64,000 nt of DNA, from the NCBI RefSeq assembly GCF_022539505.1, contig NC_061510.1, forward strand, positions 272,313,687-272,377,686, given 5' to 3'. Shown in pieces: positions 54,182 to 64,000 of this stretch (position 1 is its first letter; the number at the start of each line of letters is the position of its first letter). The DNA comes from Lolium rigidum (lineage: Eukaryota; Streptophyta; Magnoliopsida; Poales; Poaceae). The position numbers were made by a program, and so were the translations under genes. A model generated the notes under the pieces. That model searched no databases. It saw only the letters and a list, made by a program, of their open reading frames with translations, and was not told the origin of the DNA.

Positions 54182-55059
54182 GGAGCTCCTCCAACTCCAA
54201 TGCCACAAAGGCGGCGGGTTGGGGAGTCATGGCACACCTTCTTCAGATTACTTCCTACTAGAACGAGGCCCATGTATTTATCGCATAACTGTCGGTGAAG
54301 GTCTTAACTTAAGTAATCGAAATATGTTCCGTGATTTAGGAAATGGATAGAAAATTTTACAGTGTAGGATTGTGATATTGTGGCAGAGAATGACAGAGGG
54401 AGCACAAGCTTGTGAGTACACTAAAAACCAATGCACCAGCTCCAATCCCGAAAGAGAAAGCAAAATAGCATATCCTGTACCTATTTGTTTAATTACCAAT
54501 TTAGGATTCGCTATTAGACTACTTCTACGATCTGCATCTGCTATTGGTTTGTGTTACTAAAAGAATCTGCAAATGTTAGCAATAAACCATTCATTGCTAG
54601 CTTGCTTCCGAACTTTCCGCGTATATACATATCAATATTAAATCCCGATGTCGATGTGCTTTGAGGCAACATGCACATGATTTGTCCGGCAGAGACCCTG
54701 ACGGACCAAGTGCAAGTCAAATAAAAATATTTGACACTATATTCGCAACAACTAATCGGTTAGAGCCCCGCAAGAGGACGTACTATATTCTGTACATCAT
54801 GGATGTTTCGTAAGTCCAGTTATATGCAGCCACCCTTTCCTACAAGAAGATTATGTTCGAAACAGTAAGTTAAGCAACATGTGACCTAGGAGCTCCGTGG
54901 ATTTATCGTTTGCGTTTTTCCAGAACCAGGAATCTTCTTCACCATCGTCGTTGAGGCATATTATGTCATGTGGCATTCCGTCGAAATCAAATTGGAGAGC
55001 GAATTGCACCTCCTATTAAGTTCTAACCCGAACGTCGCCACCGATTCTCGAATGGTCAG
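54182..55059. other. No gene recognised
   Basis: AT-rich DNA. 54780-54860 is related to 55850-55930 (see the duplication entry). Confidence 0.5.
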
Positions 55060-55960
55060 GCTGATAGTCATTGTTTTCCCAAGCCCAGTCATCGCGAGTC
55101 TCCATTCTGCCCGAAGACAGCGAGTGCTTCACATGAGGTAGCGGTGAAGATTACAGGGCAACATTCTAAAAGTACCCGCAATTTGTTTGACTGACTATAT
55201 GATAGCCTGGCGTGTTCAATATAATGTGGAACAACTAGAGGAAATTGACTTTCAGTTTGTGCCCGAGCATGTGTCAACACGAGCCCTTGATGTCAGATTC
55301 ATCTCTTGTATGATCATTAGCTTGCCAATGTGTTTGCCAATCTGAACCTTGATGCTTGACTGGTTCACAATCTGAACCTTGTTCATACTGGTTCAGATTG
55401 AAGGGCATGTTAAAATAGGATAAAACCAGTAATTGCGATATTATTAGGTTTAGACTTGACGCGCAAGCATAGACGCGTGAGCGTGACTAACTACCCCCCA
55501 TGTAAACCTAACATATGTGTTCATATACATGTTGATTATAGAAAGAGGAGAACGGCCAAAGGGGAACACGGCAAAACATTCTTTCAAATGACCTCTCCCA
55601 CCGTATGAGGTTGATATCCCTATAATTTATACCGTGTAACCAGTTACTTAAAAAAAAAAGGCTTGAAGCCACTTCAGGATGATAGTCATTGTTTCCCAAA
55701 AACCCAGCCAACTTGAGTATCTGATCTGGCAGAAGACAGCGAGCGCTTGATATTCTGTAGATGTGCTGTCCATTTCCGATAGCTTGCTATATTCAAGATA
55801 AATTCTTCGGTGGGACATTGTAACTGACCCGTAATTTGTTTGACTGAGTGTACGTATTGTATTCTGTATATTATGGTGTTTCTTACGTCCAGTTGTATGC
55901 AATTAACTACCCTTTCCTGTAAAAAAAATGTTCCTCTCATGTTCGTCTACAGCTCACCGC
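55060..55960 (+). repeat. Diverged local duplication
   Basis: 55060-55210 and about 55670-55850 share GATAGTCATTGTTTCCC, GAAGACAGCGAG and AATTTGTTTGACTGA in the same order. 54780-54860 and 55850-55930 share ATATTCTGTA, AGTCCAGTT and ACCCTTTCCT. A unit of about 300 bp has been duplicated and has diverged, with its two halves in rearranged order. Minus-strand frames contain EALAVFGQNGDSRW-like and QALAVFCQIRYSSW-like peptides, perhaps from a former gene, unrecognised. Confidence 0.5.
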
Positions 55961-56266
55961 AGCAGTCAGCAGGGCAGCTCTCCTCCATTCGCAACCATGT
56001 CATCTTCTGTCGTTGAGCGTTCTCCCTCAACGAGACGAACATTAAAATGCTCGAGCTATAGTCGTCGTTCTGCCTGGACAGTGGCGCTGCCAGAGATGCT
56101 CTTATTTTGAATTTTTTTCGATAAAGGATGCTTTATTACTTTTGAGAAGCAATTACATCCAGCCTCTGCATAACCAGGATGCACACAGCCGTTCAAGTGT
56201 CTGGATACAAAGTATATAAAAATAAACTAGGCGAAATACATATCAAAACGATGAATCATATAACGC

Positions 56267-59200
56267 CTAAGGAGAGGGTGGCGCTGCAATCCGTAGACTA
56301 TGCTGCCACCCATGTAGGGAAAAAGTATTCCTCGCCGTAGCCTCCAACCGTGTACAGACCTCCGTAAACAGGTCTCGGTTCTCCACCCGCTGAAGAGGTA
56401 ACCACGAACGGAGAATAACATCTGTAGATGACCTGCAACAAAGAACAATTTTTATCATTAAAAATCTTGTCATTTCTACTTAGCCAAAGCGCCCACACCC
56501 TAAGAAGCAACTTAAACCTTGAGTCGACACCGTGAAGCCAGTTGCCAAAGACATTGGTCACACTAGTCGGGGGATACAGGGTAGACGCTACTTGGATGAC
56601 TGACCATATAGATCTCGCAAAATGGCACTGGAAAAACAGGTGTTTAATAGTTTCATCATGATGTCAGAAAACACACCTTTTACTTCCTTGCCAATTCCGC
56701 TTAACGAGATTATCTTTCGTAAGAATAACTCCTCGAAGAAGGTACCATCCAAAAAATTTAATTTTTAATGGTATCTTCATCTTCCAGATTTTGGTGTATC
56801 AGAATGAAGGATGACATTGTATAGCGATTTGATTAAGAAAGTACCATCTACATGAAGGTTCCATCTAAATTCGTCCGGTTCAGGCGATAGGTGAATATCT
56901 CCCAGCCGGTGAATTAGATCATTCCATGCCAATAGTCTTTGTCCAAGCAAAACCCGTCTGAACGTCACGTTCGGAGGTGAGGTAGCCATAACTGTTGCAA
57001 TGGTATCACCTTTGCGACGAACAATACTATACGCAGCAGGATACTGTTCACTTAAGGGAGCATTGTCTAACCAAACATCTTCCCAGAACCGTATCTGTTC
57101 TCCATTCTTAATCGAGAAAGTACCATGGCGAAAGAAAACATTCTTTGTCGCCATGAGTCCTGCCAAAAAATGAGAATCCCCAGGTTTCCAAACCACTTGG
57201 GATAACGTCTTTGAGCCAATATACTTTCTCCGAAGGATAGTTTGCCATATCCCATCCTCGATAAGAAGCTTAAAAAGCCATTTACCCAGCAGAGCTGAAT
57301 TCTTGACCTCTAGGTCATGAACTCCAAGTCCGCCTTGATCTTTGGGACTACAAACTATGCTCCATTTCACCAGTCGGTATTTATTTTTCTCGCTATCCCC
57401 TTGCCAAAAGAATCTGGATCGATAATAATCGAGTTTATGCAGAATTCCTTTCGGTAGAAGAAAGAATGATAACATATACAGTACCATATTTGTGAGTACC
57501 GAATTAATGAGTATCAATCTTCCTCCCAGGGACAACAATTTACCTTTCCAACTACTAAGGCGTTTTTGTAATCTTTCTTCGACAATTTTCCATTCCGCAA
57601 TCGTAAGTCTCCGATAATGAATCGGAATACCCAAATAGCGAATAGGAAATTGGCCTTGCCCACAACCAAACAACTCGTATATAGAGTCATATCATTTTGG
57701 GCATCACCGAAACAGAACAATTCACTTTTATGGAAATTTATTTTCAATCCCGACAACTGCTCGAAAGCTGCCAAAATTAATTTCAGATTGCGAGCCTTTT
57801 CGAGATCATGATCCATAAATAAAATTGTATCATCGGCATATTGAAGGATGGATAAACCCCCATCAACCAGATGAGGGATCACACCTTCAATTTGACCATC
57901 AGACTTGGCCCGCTCTATGAGTATCGCCAACATATCCCCTACAATGTTAAACAACATCGGTGATAGCGGATCCCCTTGGCGTAACCCTTTGCGTGTTTGA
58001 AAATAGTGGCCGGTGTCATCATTAACCCGAATTTCCACACTACCTCCATACACGAAATCATAAATTAGAGCCCACCACTCTGGAGAAAAACCTTTCATCC
58101 TGAGTGTCTGCTGTAAGAAAGACCACTTTACTTTATCATACGTCTTTTCAAAATCTAATTTTAGAATAACCCCATTTAATTTCTTAGTATGCATCTCATG
58201 AACCGTCTCATGCAAAACTGCCACACCATCAAGGATGTTCCTTCCTTGCATGAACGCGGTTTGTGATGGCTGGACGACATGATCCGCAACCGTATTAAGT
58301 CTAATGGTGGCCACTTTCGTGAAAATCTTGAAACTGACGTTTAAAAGGCAAATAGGTCTATATTGTTGGATCCTTTCTTCCTCATTAACCTTCGGTAACA
58401 AAATTACTTCACCAAAATTTAGACGAAATAATTCTAGTTGTCCTGTGTGCAGAGCACTGAACAAGTCTAGAAGGTCTGATTTGATTGTATCCCAGAAAGT
58501 TTGATAAAACTCGGCTGTAAAACCATCTGGACCCGGTGCTTTGTTGCATTCCATCTGAAAAATTGCCTTCTGAACCTCTTCCTCAGAATAAGGTGCGGTT
58601 AGTAGGCCATTTTCTTCAGCAGAAACTTAGGGTATATCATCCGTTAAGGCCTCATTAAGAGAAAATGAGCTTTCCTCCGGAGGCCCAAACAGATCTTTAT
58701 AATAATTAGTAATGTAAGATTTGAGTTGCTCATGGCCTTCAATCACCCCTTCATCTTGGATGAGAGAGTGAATACGTTTTTTCCGATGTCTTCCATTGGC
58801 CAAGCCATGAAAATATCTCGTATTCGAATCTCCTTCCAATATGAATTGGGCTTTTGATCGTTGATACCATTTGAGTTCCTCTTCGCGGAGGAGCCCCGCC
58901 ATCTGTGCATTTGATTGATTCTTAAGATCAATCTCTTGCATGGACAGCGGTCTCACTTCCGCTATAGCCTCAAGGTCATCGATCACTTTTGATAAGCGAG
59001 CCTTCTCCTTTTTAAGAATACCAGCCGTATGGGCAGCCCAACCAGAGAGATGTTTGTGCATTGCCCGCATCTTATTATTCCATCTCATAATTGGTGTGCT
59101 ACCCCCGACGGGTCTTTCCCAAACCTTTTTGACCATCTCATGAAACCCATCTCGATGTAGCCAACCAATTTCAAATTTGAACGGCCGTTTACAAACAAGT

Positions 59201-59907
59201 CGAGGGTTCCCAGTGGTTAAGAGGATAGGAGCATGGTCAGACAGTTTTTCAATACGTTCTAGCACACAGACAGATACCATTGGATATTTAAGTTCCCATT
59301 CGGTATCCATCAACACACGATCTAGCTTTTCGTATGTGGGTTCAGGCAAGCTGTTGGCCCAGGTAAACTGTCGACCGGACATAAACACCTCTCTTAAGTC
59401 CAAACTGTCAATGACAGCATTGAACAAGAAAGGCCAATGACCATCGAAAAGACCCTTACTTTTCTCATGAGGAAATCTTAGCAAATTAAAGTCCCCTCCG
59501 ATCAGATGTGGGTTATCTTTTGCAAGATTTACCAACTCACATAAAAAGTCGGCCTTAAAGGCGTCTTGGGCAGCACCATACACAGCGACCAGACTCCAGA
59601 TGAAACCGTCAGCTTTGTTCTGAATATCGAGTTTAATGTGATACTCTCCATCAGAACTAGCTAAAACAGTCATGGTGTCTATGCAGACTCCAAGTAAAAT
59701 GCCCCCAGACCTACCACGAGGTGGGCGAGAAAACCACTGAAAGTTAATCCCGCCTGACAAACGGTCACGAAAACTCTATGAGAAATTTCGCCTACCCGTC
59801 TCGGAAATAGCAATAAAGTCTAAATCATAATCTCTACAACCATCTGCAATGTGAGAATTCTTAGCCAAGTCACCCAGACCTCTGCTATTCCGAAACATGC
59901 CATTCAT
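56267..59907 (-). pseudogene. LINE ORF2: endonuclease and reverse transcriptase, broken
   Basis: ORF2 of an L1-type LINE, which nicks genomic DNA and copies its RNA at the nick. It starts MNGMFRNSRGLGDLAKNSHI at 59907. An APE-type endonuclease follows (59890-59150) with HLIGGDFNLLRF and KLSDHAPILL. Reverse transcriptase (about 58560-57650) has APGPDGFTAEFYQ, YRPICLLNVSFKIFTKV, KGLRQGDPLSPMLFN and the catalytic YADD. Then come LGIPIHYRRLTIAEWK, LINSVLTNMVLYMLS and a zf-RVT-type zinc-binding region (near 56800-56500). Defects are an in-frame TAG near 59778, an in-frame TAA at 58629-58627, a frame change near 57665, and further frame changes in the zf-RVT part and near 56440. The original end is at 56267. 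Confidence 0.93.
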
Positions 59908-61528
59908 CGAGAGACTAATTTATTTTTAGAACTTTTGCCATATCTACGAGATTTCTTTCCAGCCGAAGATCGAGAACCACGTGCAGAAGCATTTAGGTCA
60001 TAAATTGAACTAAGCTCTGAGTGTTCTAAATCAACTTCTGTAACATTACCAATAATAGCCGAGAGAAGATGACCATCTAGGATGTCATCATCTTCATCAT
60101 CATCTACTATGGTAGTTTCAGACCCAGTGGATCCAGTCGGAGCAACCGTTAAACGGTCAAGCTCGTTCTGTCTCAACACATTAGTCGAAACCAAAATCTC
60201 ATCTGACCGAGAACCCAAAGAGACACCTATACTACTCAAATTAGAAGAAATACGAACATCAGAAAAATAAGTAAACGACTTGGCTGGTTGTTTAGTACCT
60301 GCCGTGTCGAGGTTCATCTCCGCCTTGTGCCGCATGGCCCTCTGCATCACGTCCTCGTCCGTAACCCCCGCACCGTCCTCCGACAAAGCATACCGCTCAC
60401 TCCTCCTCACCGTCGGCTGAACGACGGGTGGAGGTCTCGTGGTACGAGGCTGCTGCCTAGAGGAGGCTGGCAGAGAAGTACTCGAGCGTGGTGAAGACGG
60501 GACGGCGACATGTGTCGGTGATGGCGAGGACGACCCCGAAGCAAGTGAAGGTGGACTCGATGCAGGGGTAGATGGCGAAGAAGCCCCCTGTATCGAATCC
60601 AGCAGAGACGCCGTTGCCCCCCTAGGTGAAGGGGAGCGGAAGAAGAGCGACTGGGGCACCTCCCCAGCCCGGCCTCCTCCACCTCCCTAGGAGATGGCAC
60701 GGACACGCCCGGCTGTGCCTCCTCACGGTCACCGTCGCGCGAAAGACAGGTCTCCCGCCGCTCCTCGCTGCGCCCAGGGGCAGCAAGAGACGACAGGGCC
60801 GGAGAAGCGAGCTGCTGAAGCACCTCCTCGCCGTGCGGCTGCTGCTGCACCGTCGGTCCTGGGGAAGGCTGCTGCGGCTCCGCTGGGCGTGGGAGAGGCA
60901 GCTGCTGCCCCGCCTGGGCCCGATCCTGCTGCGGCCGCCCTCCCTGGCGTCCCACGAGCTGCTGCTGGCCCGCCGGTGGAGACCCGGCCTGCAGCTGTTC
61001 CGAGGGCACCGTGTCGCCCGCCAAAGGTGCATGTGTCCTAGGTTGCACCCCTTCCGCCTGGGCTGAAGTAGAAGACGGAGTGGGACCAACCGAGGAACTA
61101 CGCAGCGGCGTAGGCGACGACGGAACTGGACGAGTCCTTCCCTGCATAAAAATCCTGCCTCGAGATGGCGAAGACGCCCGAGACGCGGGCGGCGGGGTAG
61201 CAACCAGATGAGGTGACACCTCCTTAGCTCGAGCCACTATCTCCCTTCCCCTGTCTGTCCTTGGCGAATGATTAAACGGAGTCAAAGCCACCTGTCTACC
61301 CGGCGCCACAGCTGTGCCAGAGGACTGCATAGGCACGTGGCCATCAACCTCCATATGCGCTGACCCAGTAGCCACATCCGCCGCAGAATCATCCAAACCC
61401 TCATCCTCGAACCCGCGAGACGCATCATCATCATCGTCTCCCTTCCAGAAGAAAGGCCGAAAACAAGGATCCGGCTTAAACCCAGGAGCCTCACGACGAA
61501 AAAGAATACATACATGCGTTGAATACAT
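59904..61528 (-). pseudogene. LINE ORF1, C-terminal part, frameshifted
   Basis: The C-terminal portion of the RNA-binding ORF1 protein. An acidic patch (WKGDDDDDASRGFEDEG) is followed by a long Pro/Ser/Gln-rich disordered region (61350-60680). A frame change near 60650 moves into a second segment (60659-59904) that ends in a basic tail (GKKSRRYGKSSKNKLVSR). Its stop overlaps the ORF2 start by a few bases. The expected N-terminal DUF4283-like domain and CCHC zinc knuckle are absent because the element is 5' truncated. The very GC-rich middle gives several long false frames on both strands. Confidence 0.75.
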
Positions 61529-61610
61529 GCATGTGGTCCATAATCAGACCATTTCTGATTTAAGTTGGGTCGCATGGGAAAAACTTTCATGTGATGTGCC
61601 GACATCTTTG

Positions 61611-61707
61611 ACAGTCTATTTTTTACCGATGTATCTATATACTAAATTGCGTCAAAATACATCTAAATTTAGATAAATTAGAGATATTTTTTGTTGGACG
61701 GAGAGAG
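61611..61707 (+). mobile_element. Stowaway MITE, right half
   Basis: The right end GGACGGAGAGAG is followed by TA (61708-61709), and the interior contains ACATCTAAATTTAGATAAAT, which resembles the complete MITE at 49776. The left terminus is missing. Confidence 0.55.
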
Positions 61708-61800
61708 TATATGACTTGGCTGCATAGTGTCCCTCGTGTGGCCCCTCCCCAGAATTTGCCACCTATCACTTAGCACACATCTGAAAGCAGCTCTACATAC

Positions 61801-61970
61801 TACTCCCCTGTTTCTATGAATAGGGCGCGCATATTTGAAGGTAAACTTTAACGGAATAAATTGGATAAAAACATCTTAAATATGTAGTACCTAACTGATA
61901 TTGTTAGAATCATACTGAAAATACTTTCTAATAATACTAGTTTTATATAAATAGACTTTTTTTGTGAAAG
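61801..61970 (+). mobile_element. Possible truncated Stowaway-like element
   Basis: Starts TA-CTCCCCTGTTTCTATGAAT, similar to a Stowaway left end, followed by AT-rich sequence. No right terminus was recognised. Confidence 0.35.
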
Positions 61971-63697
61971 ATAAAACACGAAAATGAGAGCATCTATTCA
62001 TTGGAATGGTGGGAGTGCTACTCCTTCAGGCCCAGTTAAACCATCATGCATGTAATTTAAGAAAAAATGTGACCATCAATTTCATCAACATAATATAAGA
62101 TATATGCCATAAAATATATATCACTGGATAATCAAAACAATTTCTAAAGATATATCGTTCGCATCTCGTAGTATTTTTTGTATTTTCTATCATGTCAATT
62201 CCATCAACGGTGTCAGAACTAGATCTATGCGTATATGTTGGTACGAGTACAACACTTTCAGTAGTGGGCTTTGATTTTCTTGTTGCTATCGAACCCACGT
62301 GTACTGATTTGGTTTTGCGGGATAAGATGATGCCTCAGCCCGGAACCAAGCTTACGAGCCTATGAATTGAGACCGGTTCTACGCTTAACATGCAACTTGT
62401 ATTACATAAACAACTGTCGAGTGTAAGTCCCTCTTGATATAGTTTAAATCATATTTGCAAATGGGGGCTTGCAAAATTTAATAAGCAACTTTTATTATCA
62501 ACGTTTCGGTTTTTATAAGTAGGTAAGAACAGTTCTTTTGCAAATCAAAGAAACCACGTAAAAATTGCAAACAATGAGGTAGATGCATCTAACTTGTTTT
62601 TGCACGACATGTGATGTGGTATGGCCAAGATGTGATATCATATATGTGATGTAAGATAAGGCAACTGCCAGGAGCCATATGGTTCTCATTATTATTGTTT
62701 GACATGTGTGTCAATCTTGAACGTCATGTAATTATTTTTTCTATAAGTTAGCAATATTTTTATTTGCAAAATGTGGTCGAGAAAACCCTGGTGGTGGTAC
62801 GATAGAGATCACGCCGGTGCGTTGGAGATAGAGATCAAAGGCGCAAGAAAAACACTATATACCATGCCATTTTATTTTATGCATGCGATGTTTATTTTTT
62901 TATGCATCTTATTTTACGTGATCATGACAATAGCATTATAACATAATCCTCATTTTAATATCAAGATAAAATATGTGTACTCCCTTAGTATGCACCGTTG
63001 TGAAATTTCTTCATGTTGAAGCACCTCGTGATGATCATACCAGTGTCTTCATCTTCATGCATGCCAAATTCCTCATTGACAAGTGTAAGGGTACATTGCC
63101 CCTAAGTGTGATTTTGGTAAGTACTGATAATCTTCTATGGACTAATGTTTTCATTGTGTTTATATGAAGGAATGTTCCATAGGACTTGTTTGTAGTCCAT
63201 GTGTTGGATTCAAGTGTGGATGCCATGAAGATAAATATACACCTTTGGTATTGGCATCAAGATCACCAACTTGAAAACAAGAATATTATATGATCAAGAT
63301 ATTGAGAGTGTGATTTCAAGAGAAAAATTTAATATATGGCTCTAAGCTGGTGTCATGATAGTCTCGTGCAATCAAATGAAGAGTTCTTTATGTATCTCAA
63401 GATATTATGATAGAGCATTAAGAGATACAAGGTTGACCAATACTAAGAGCGAATATTAAATTCAAATTGGTCAACACATGAAACATAAATATCGTACCAC
63501 TTTGGATCATGTGATCTTTTGGTATGGTAAGTCTTGTAAATTATGCTTCATGAGGTTACCCATTATATATGTGCATTTGTGTTGTCTATGTGGGTTAGGT
63601 ATCTTTCCATGGGCATGCACAAAGAGTATGATCTCATATAGCGCATGTGAGGATGTCATCAAGGTTGAGAAGGGCAAGTTCAAGATGAGCATGTCGA
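61971..63697. other. No gene recognised
   Basis: AT-rich DNA on the left side of the last gap. Short ORFs (60-120 codons, one crossing the gap) have no family resemblance. Confidence 0.5.
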
Positions 63698-63797
63698 NNN
63701 NNNNNNNNNNNNNNNNNNNNNNNNNNNNNNNNNNNNNNNNNNNNNNNNNNNNNNNNNNNNNNNNNNNNNNNNNNNNNNNNNNNNNNNNNNNNNNNNN
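63698..63797. other. Assembly gap, 100 N
   Basis: Exactly 100 N. The right border lies inside a family-A LTR. Confidence 0.99.
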
Positions 63798-64000
63798 GGA
63801 TTCATCTCCCGAGGACTCTACACCGCCATGGTCACCTCCGGAGTGATGAGTGAGTAGTTCACCCTCGGACTATGGGTCCATAGCAGTAGCTAGATGGTTG
63901 TCTTCTCCTCATTGTGCTTCATTGTTGGATCTTGTGAGCTGCCTAACATGATCAAGATCATCTATCCGTAATTCTATATGTTGTGTTTGTCGGGATCCGA
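63798..64000 (+). repeat. Family-A LTR fragment at the window edge
   Basis: Matches the element-A LTR from about 500 bp into its length (GGACTCTACACCGCCATGG onward) and continues past the window. Its beginning is hidden by the gap. Confidence 0.88.

Larger units (their letters stand above)
56112..61530 (-). mobile_element. L1-type LINE, 5' truncated and mutated
   Basis: A non-LTR retrotransposon reading leftwards: the ORF1 C-terminal part (61528-59904), ORF2 with endonuclease and reverse transcriptase (59907-56267), and a 3' untranslated region ending in an A-rich TTTATCGAAAAAAA tail near 56112. The N-terminal half of ORF1 is missing, as usual for truncated insertions. No convincing target-site duplication was seen. 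The same family is present as a 3' fragment at 43993-44315. Confidence 0.93.

Noticed and set aside
60439..61211. Plus-strand Ala/Arg-rich ORFs over LINE ORF1
   Set aside because: They are shadow frames of the GC-rich minus-strand ORF1.
1..64000. CRISPR arrays, tRNA and rRNA genes, organellar DNA insertions
   Set aside because: No regularly spaced short repeats with unique spacers, no tRNA cloverleaf or rRNA sequence recognised; the tRNA-Asp match at 4525 is only a primer-binding site.

Overview
This 64 kb window is nuclear DNA from a large-genome grass, most likely a cool-season (pooid) species of the wheat/barley/rye/oat type. The evidence is the dense nesting of Athila-like Ty3/gypsy LTR retrotransposons whose LTRs begin TGATACGTC, CACTA transposons, Helitrons, L1-type LINEs and Stowaway MITEs, plus two genes with grass character: a very GC-rich intronless mTERF gene and a DUF4220/DUF594 gene. 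I cannot name the species. Three runs of exactly 100 N (20095-20194, 39696-39795, 63698-63797) are scaffold gaps.

Layout, left to right. 1-2236: a broken gypsy gag on the minus strand with LTR-like sequence, cut at 2237 by the left end of CACTA-1 (CACTACAAGAAAAG). 2237-19124: CACTA-1 territory. It holds subterminal repeats built on the palindrome GGGCCGGCCC, a complete but gag/protease-only LTR element A (2916-11094) inserted in those repeats, a 143-bp tandem array, a broken two-exon minus-strand gene (16046-17197) and a coiled-coil gene remnant (18047-18790). The right end of CACTA-1 was not found. 19125-33433: a partial LTR of family A, a gap, then element B, an Athila-like element with a frameshifted pol (20231-23381), a Helitron inserted behind pol (about 23694-29653), an intact 164-codon ORF after it, a polypurine tract and a 3' LTR (31961-33433). 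Element B sits inside CACTA-2, whose broken TNP2-type transposase (34905-38220, minus) and right terminus (38800) follow.

38801-56111 is the gene-bearing part: mTERF (39929-41095, plus) and the DUF4220/DUF594 membrane protein (46455-49340, minus), separated and flanked by decayed DNA transposons, MITEs and a 3' LINE fragment. 56112-61530 is a 5'-truncated, mutated L1-type LINE on the minus strand. The right end holds MITE fragments, featureless AT-rich DNA, a gap and another family-A LTR.

Functionally, only mTERF (predicted organellar nucleic-acid binding) and the DUF4220/DUF594 gene look like working host genes. Everything else is mobile DNA, mostly dead. Elements A (gag/protease only) and B (pol plus a downstream ORF) share LTR first bases and the core of the polypurine tract, so B-type elements may have mobilised A-type elements. 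The most unusual features are the Helitron with two 5' termini, the tandem arrays in both CACTA elements, the two-exon frameshifted gene at 16-17 kb, and the repeat-bearing tail of the DUF594 protein.
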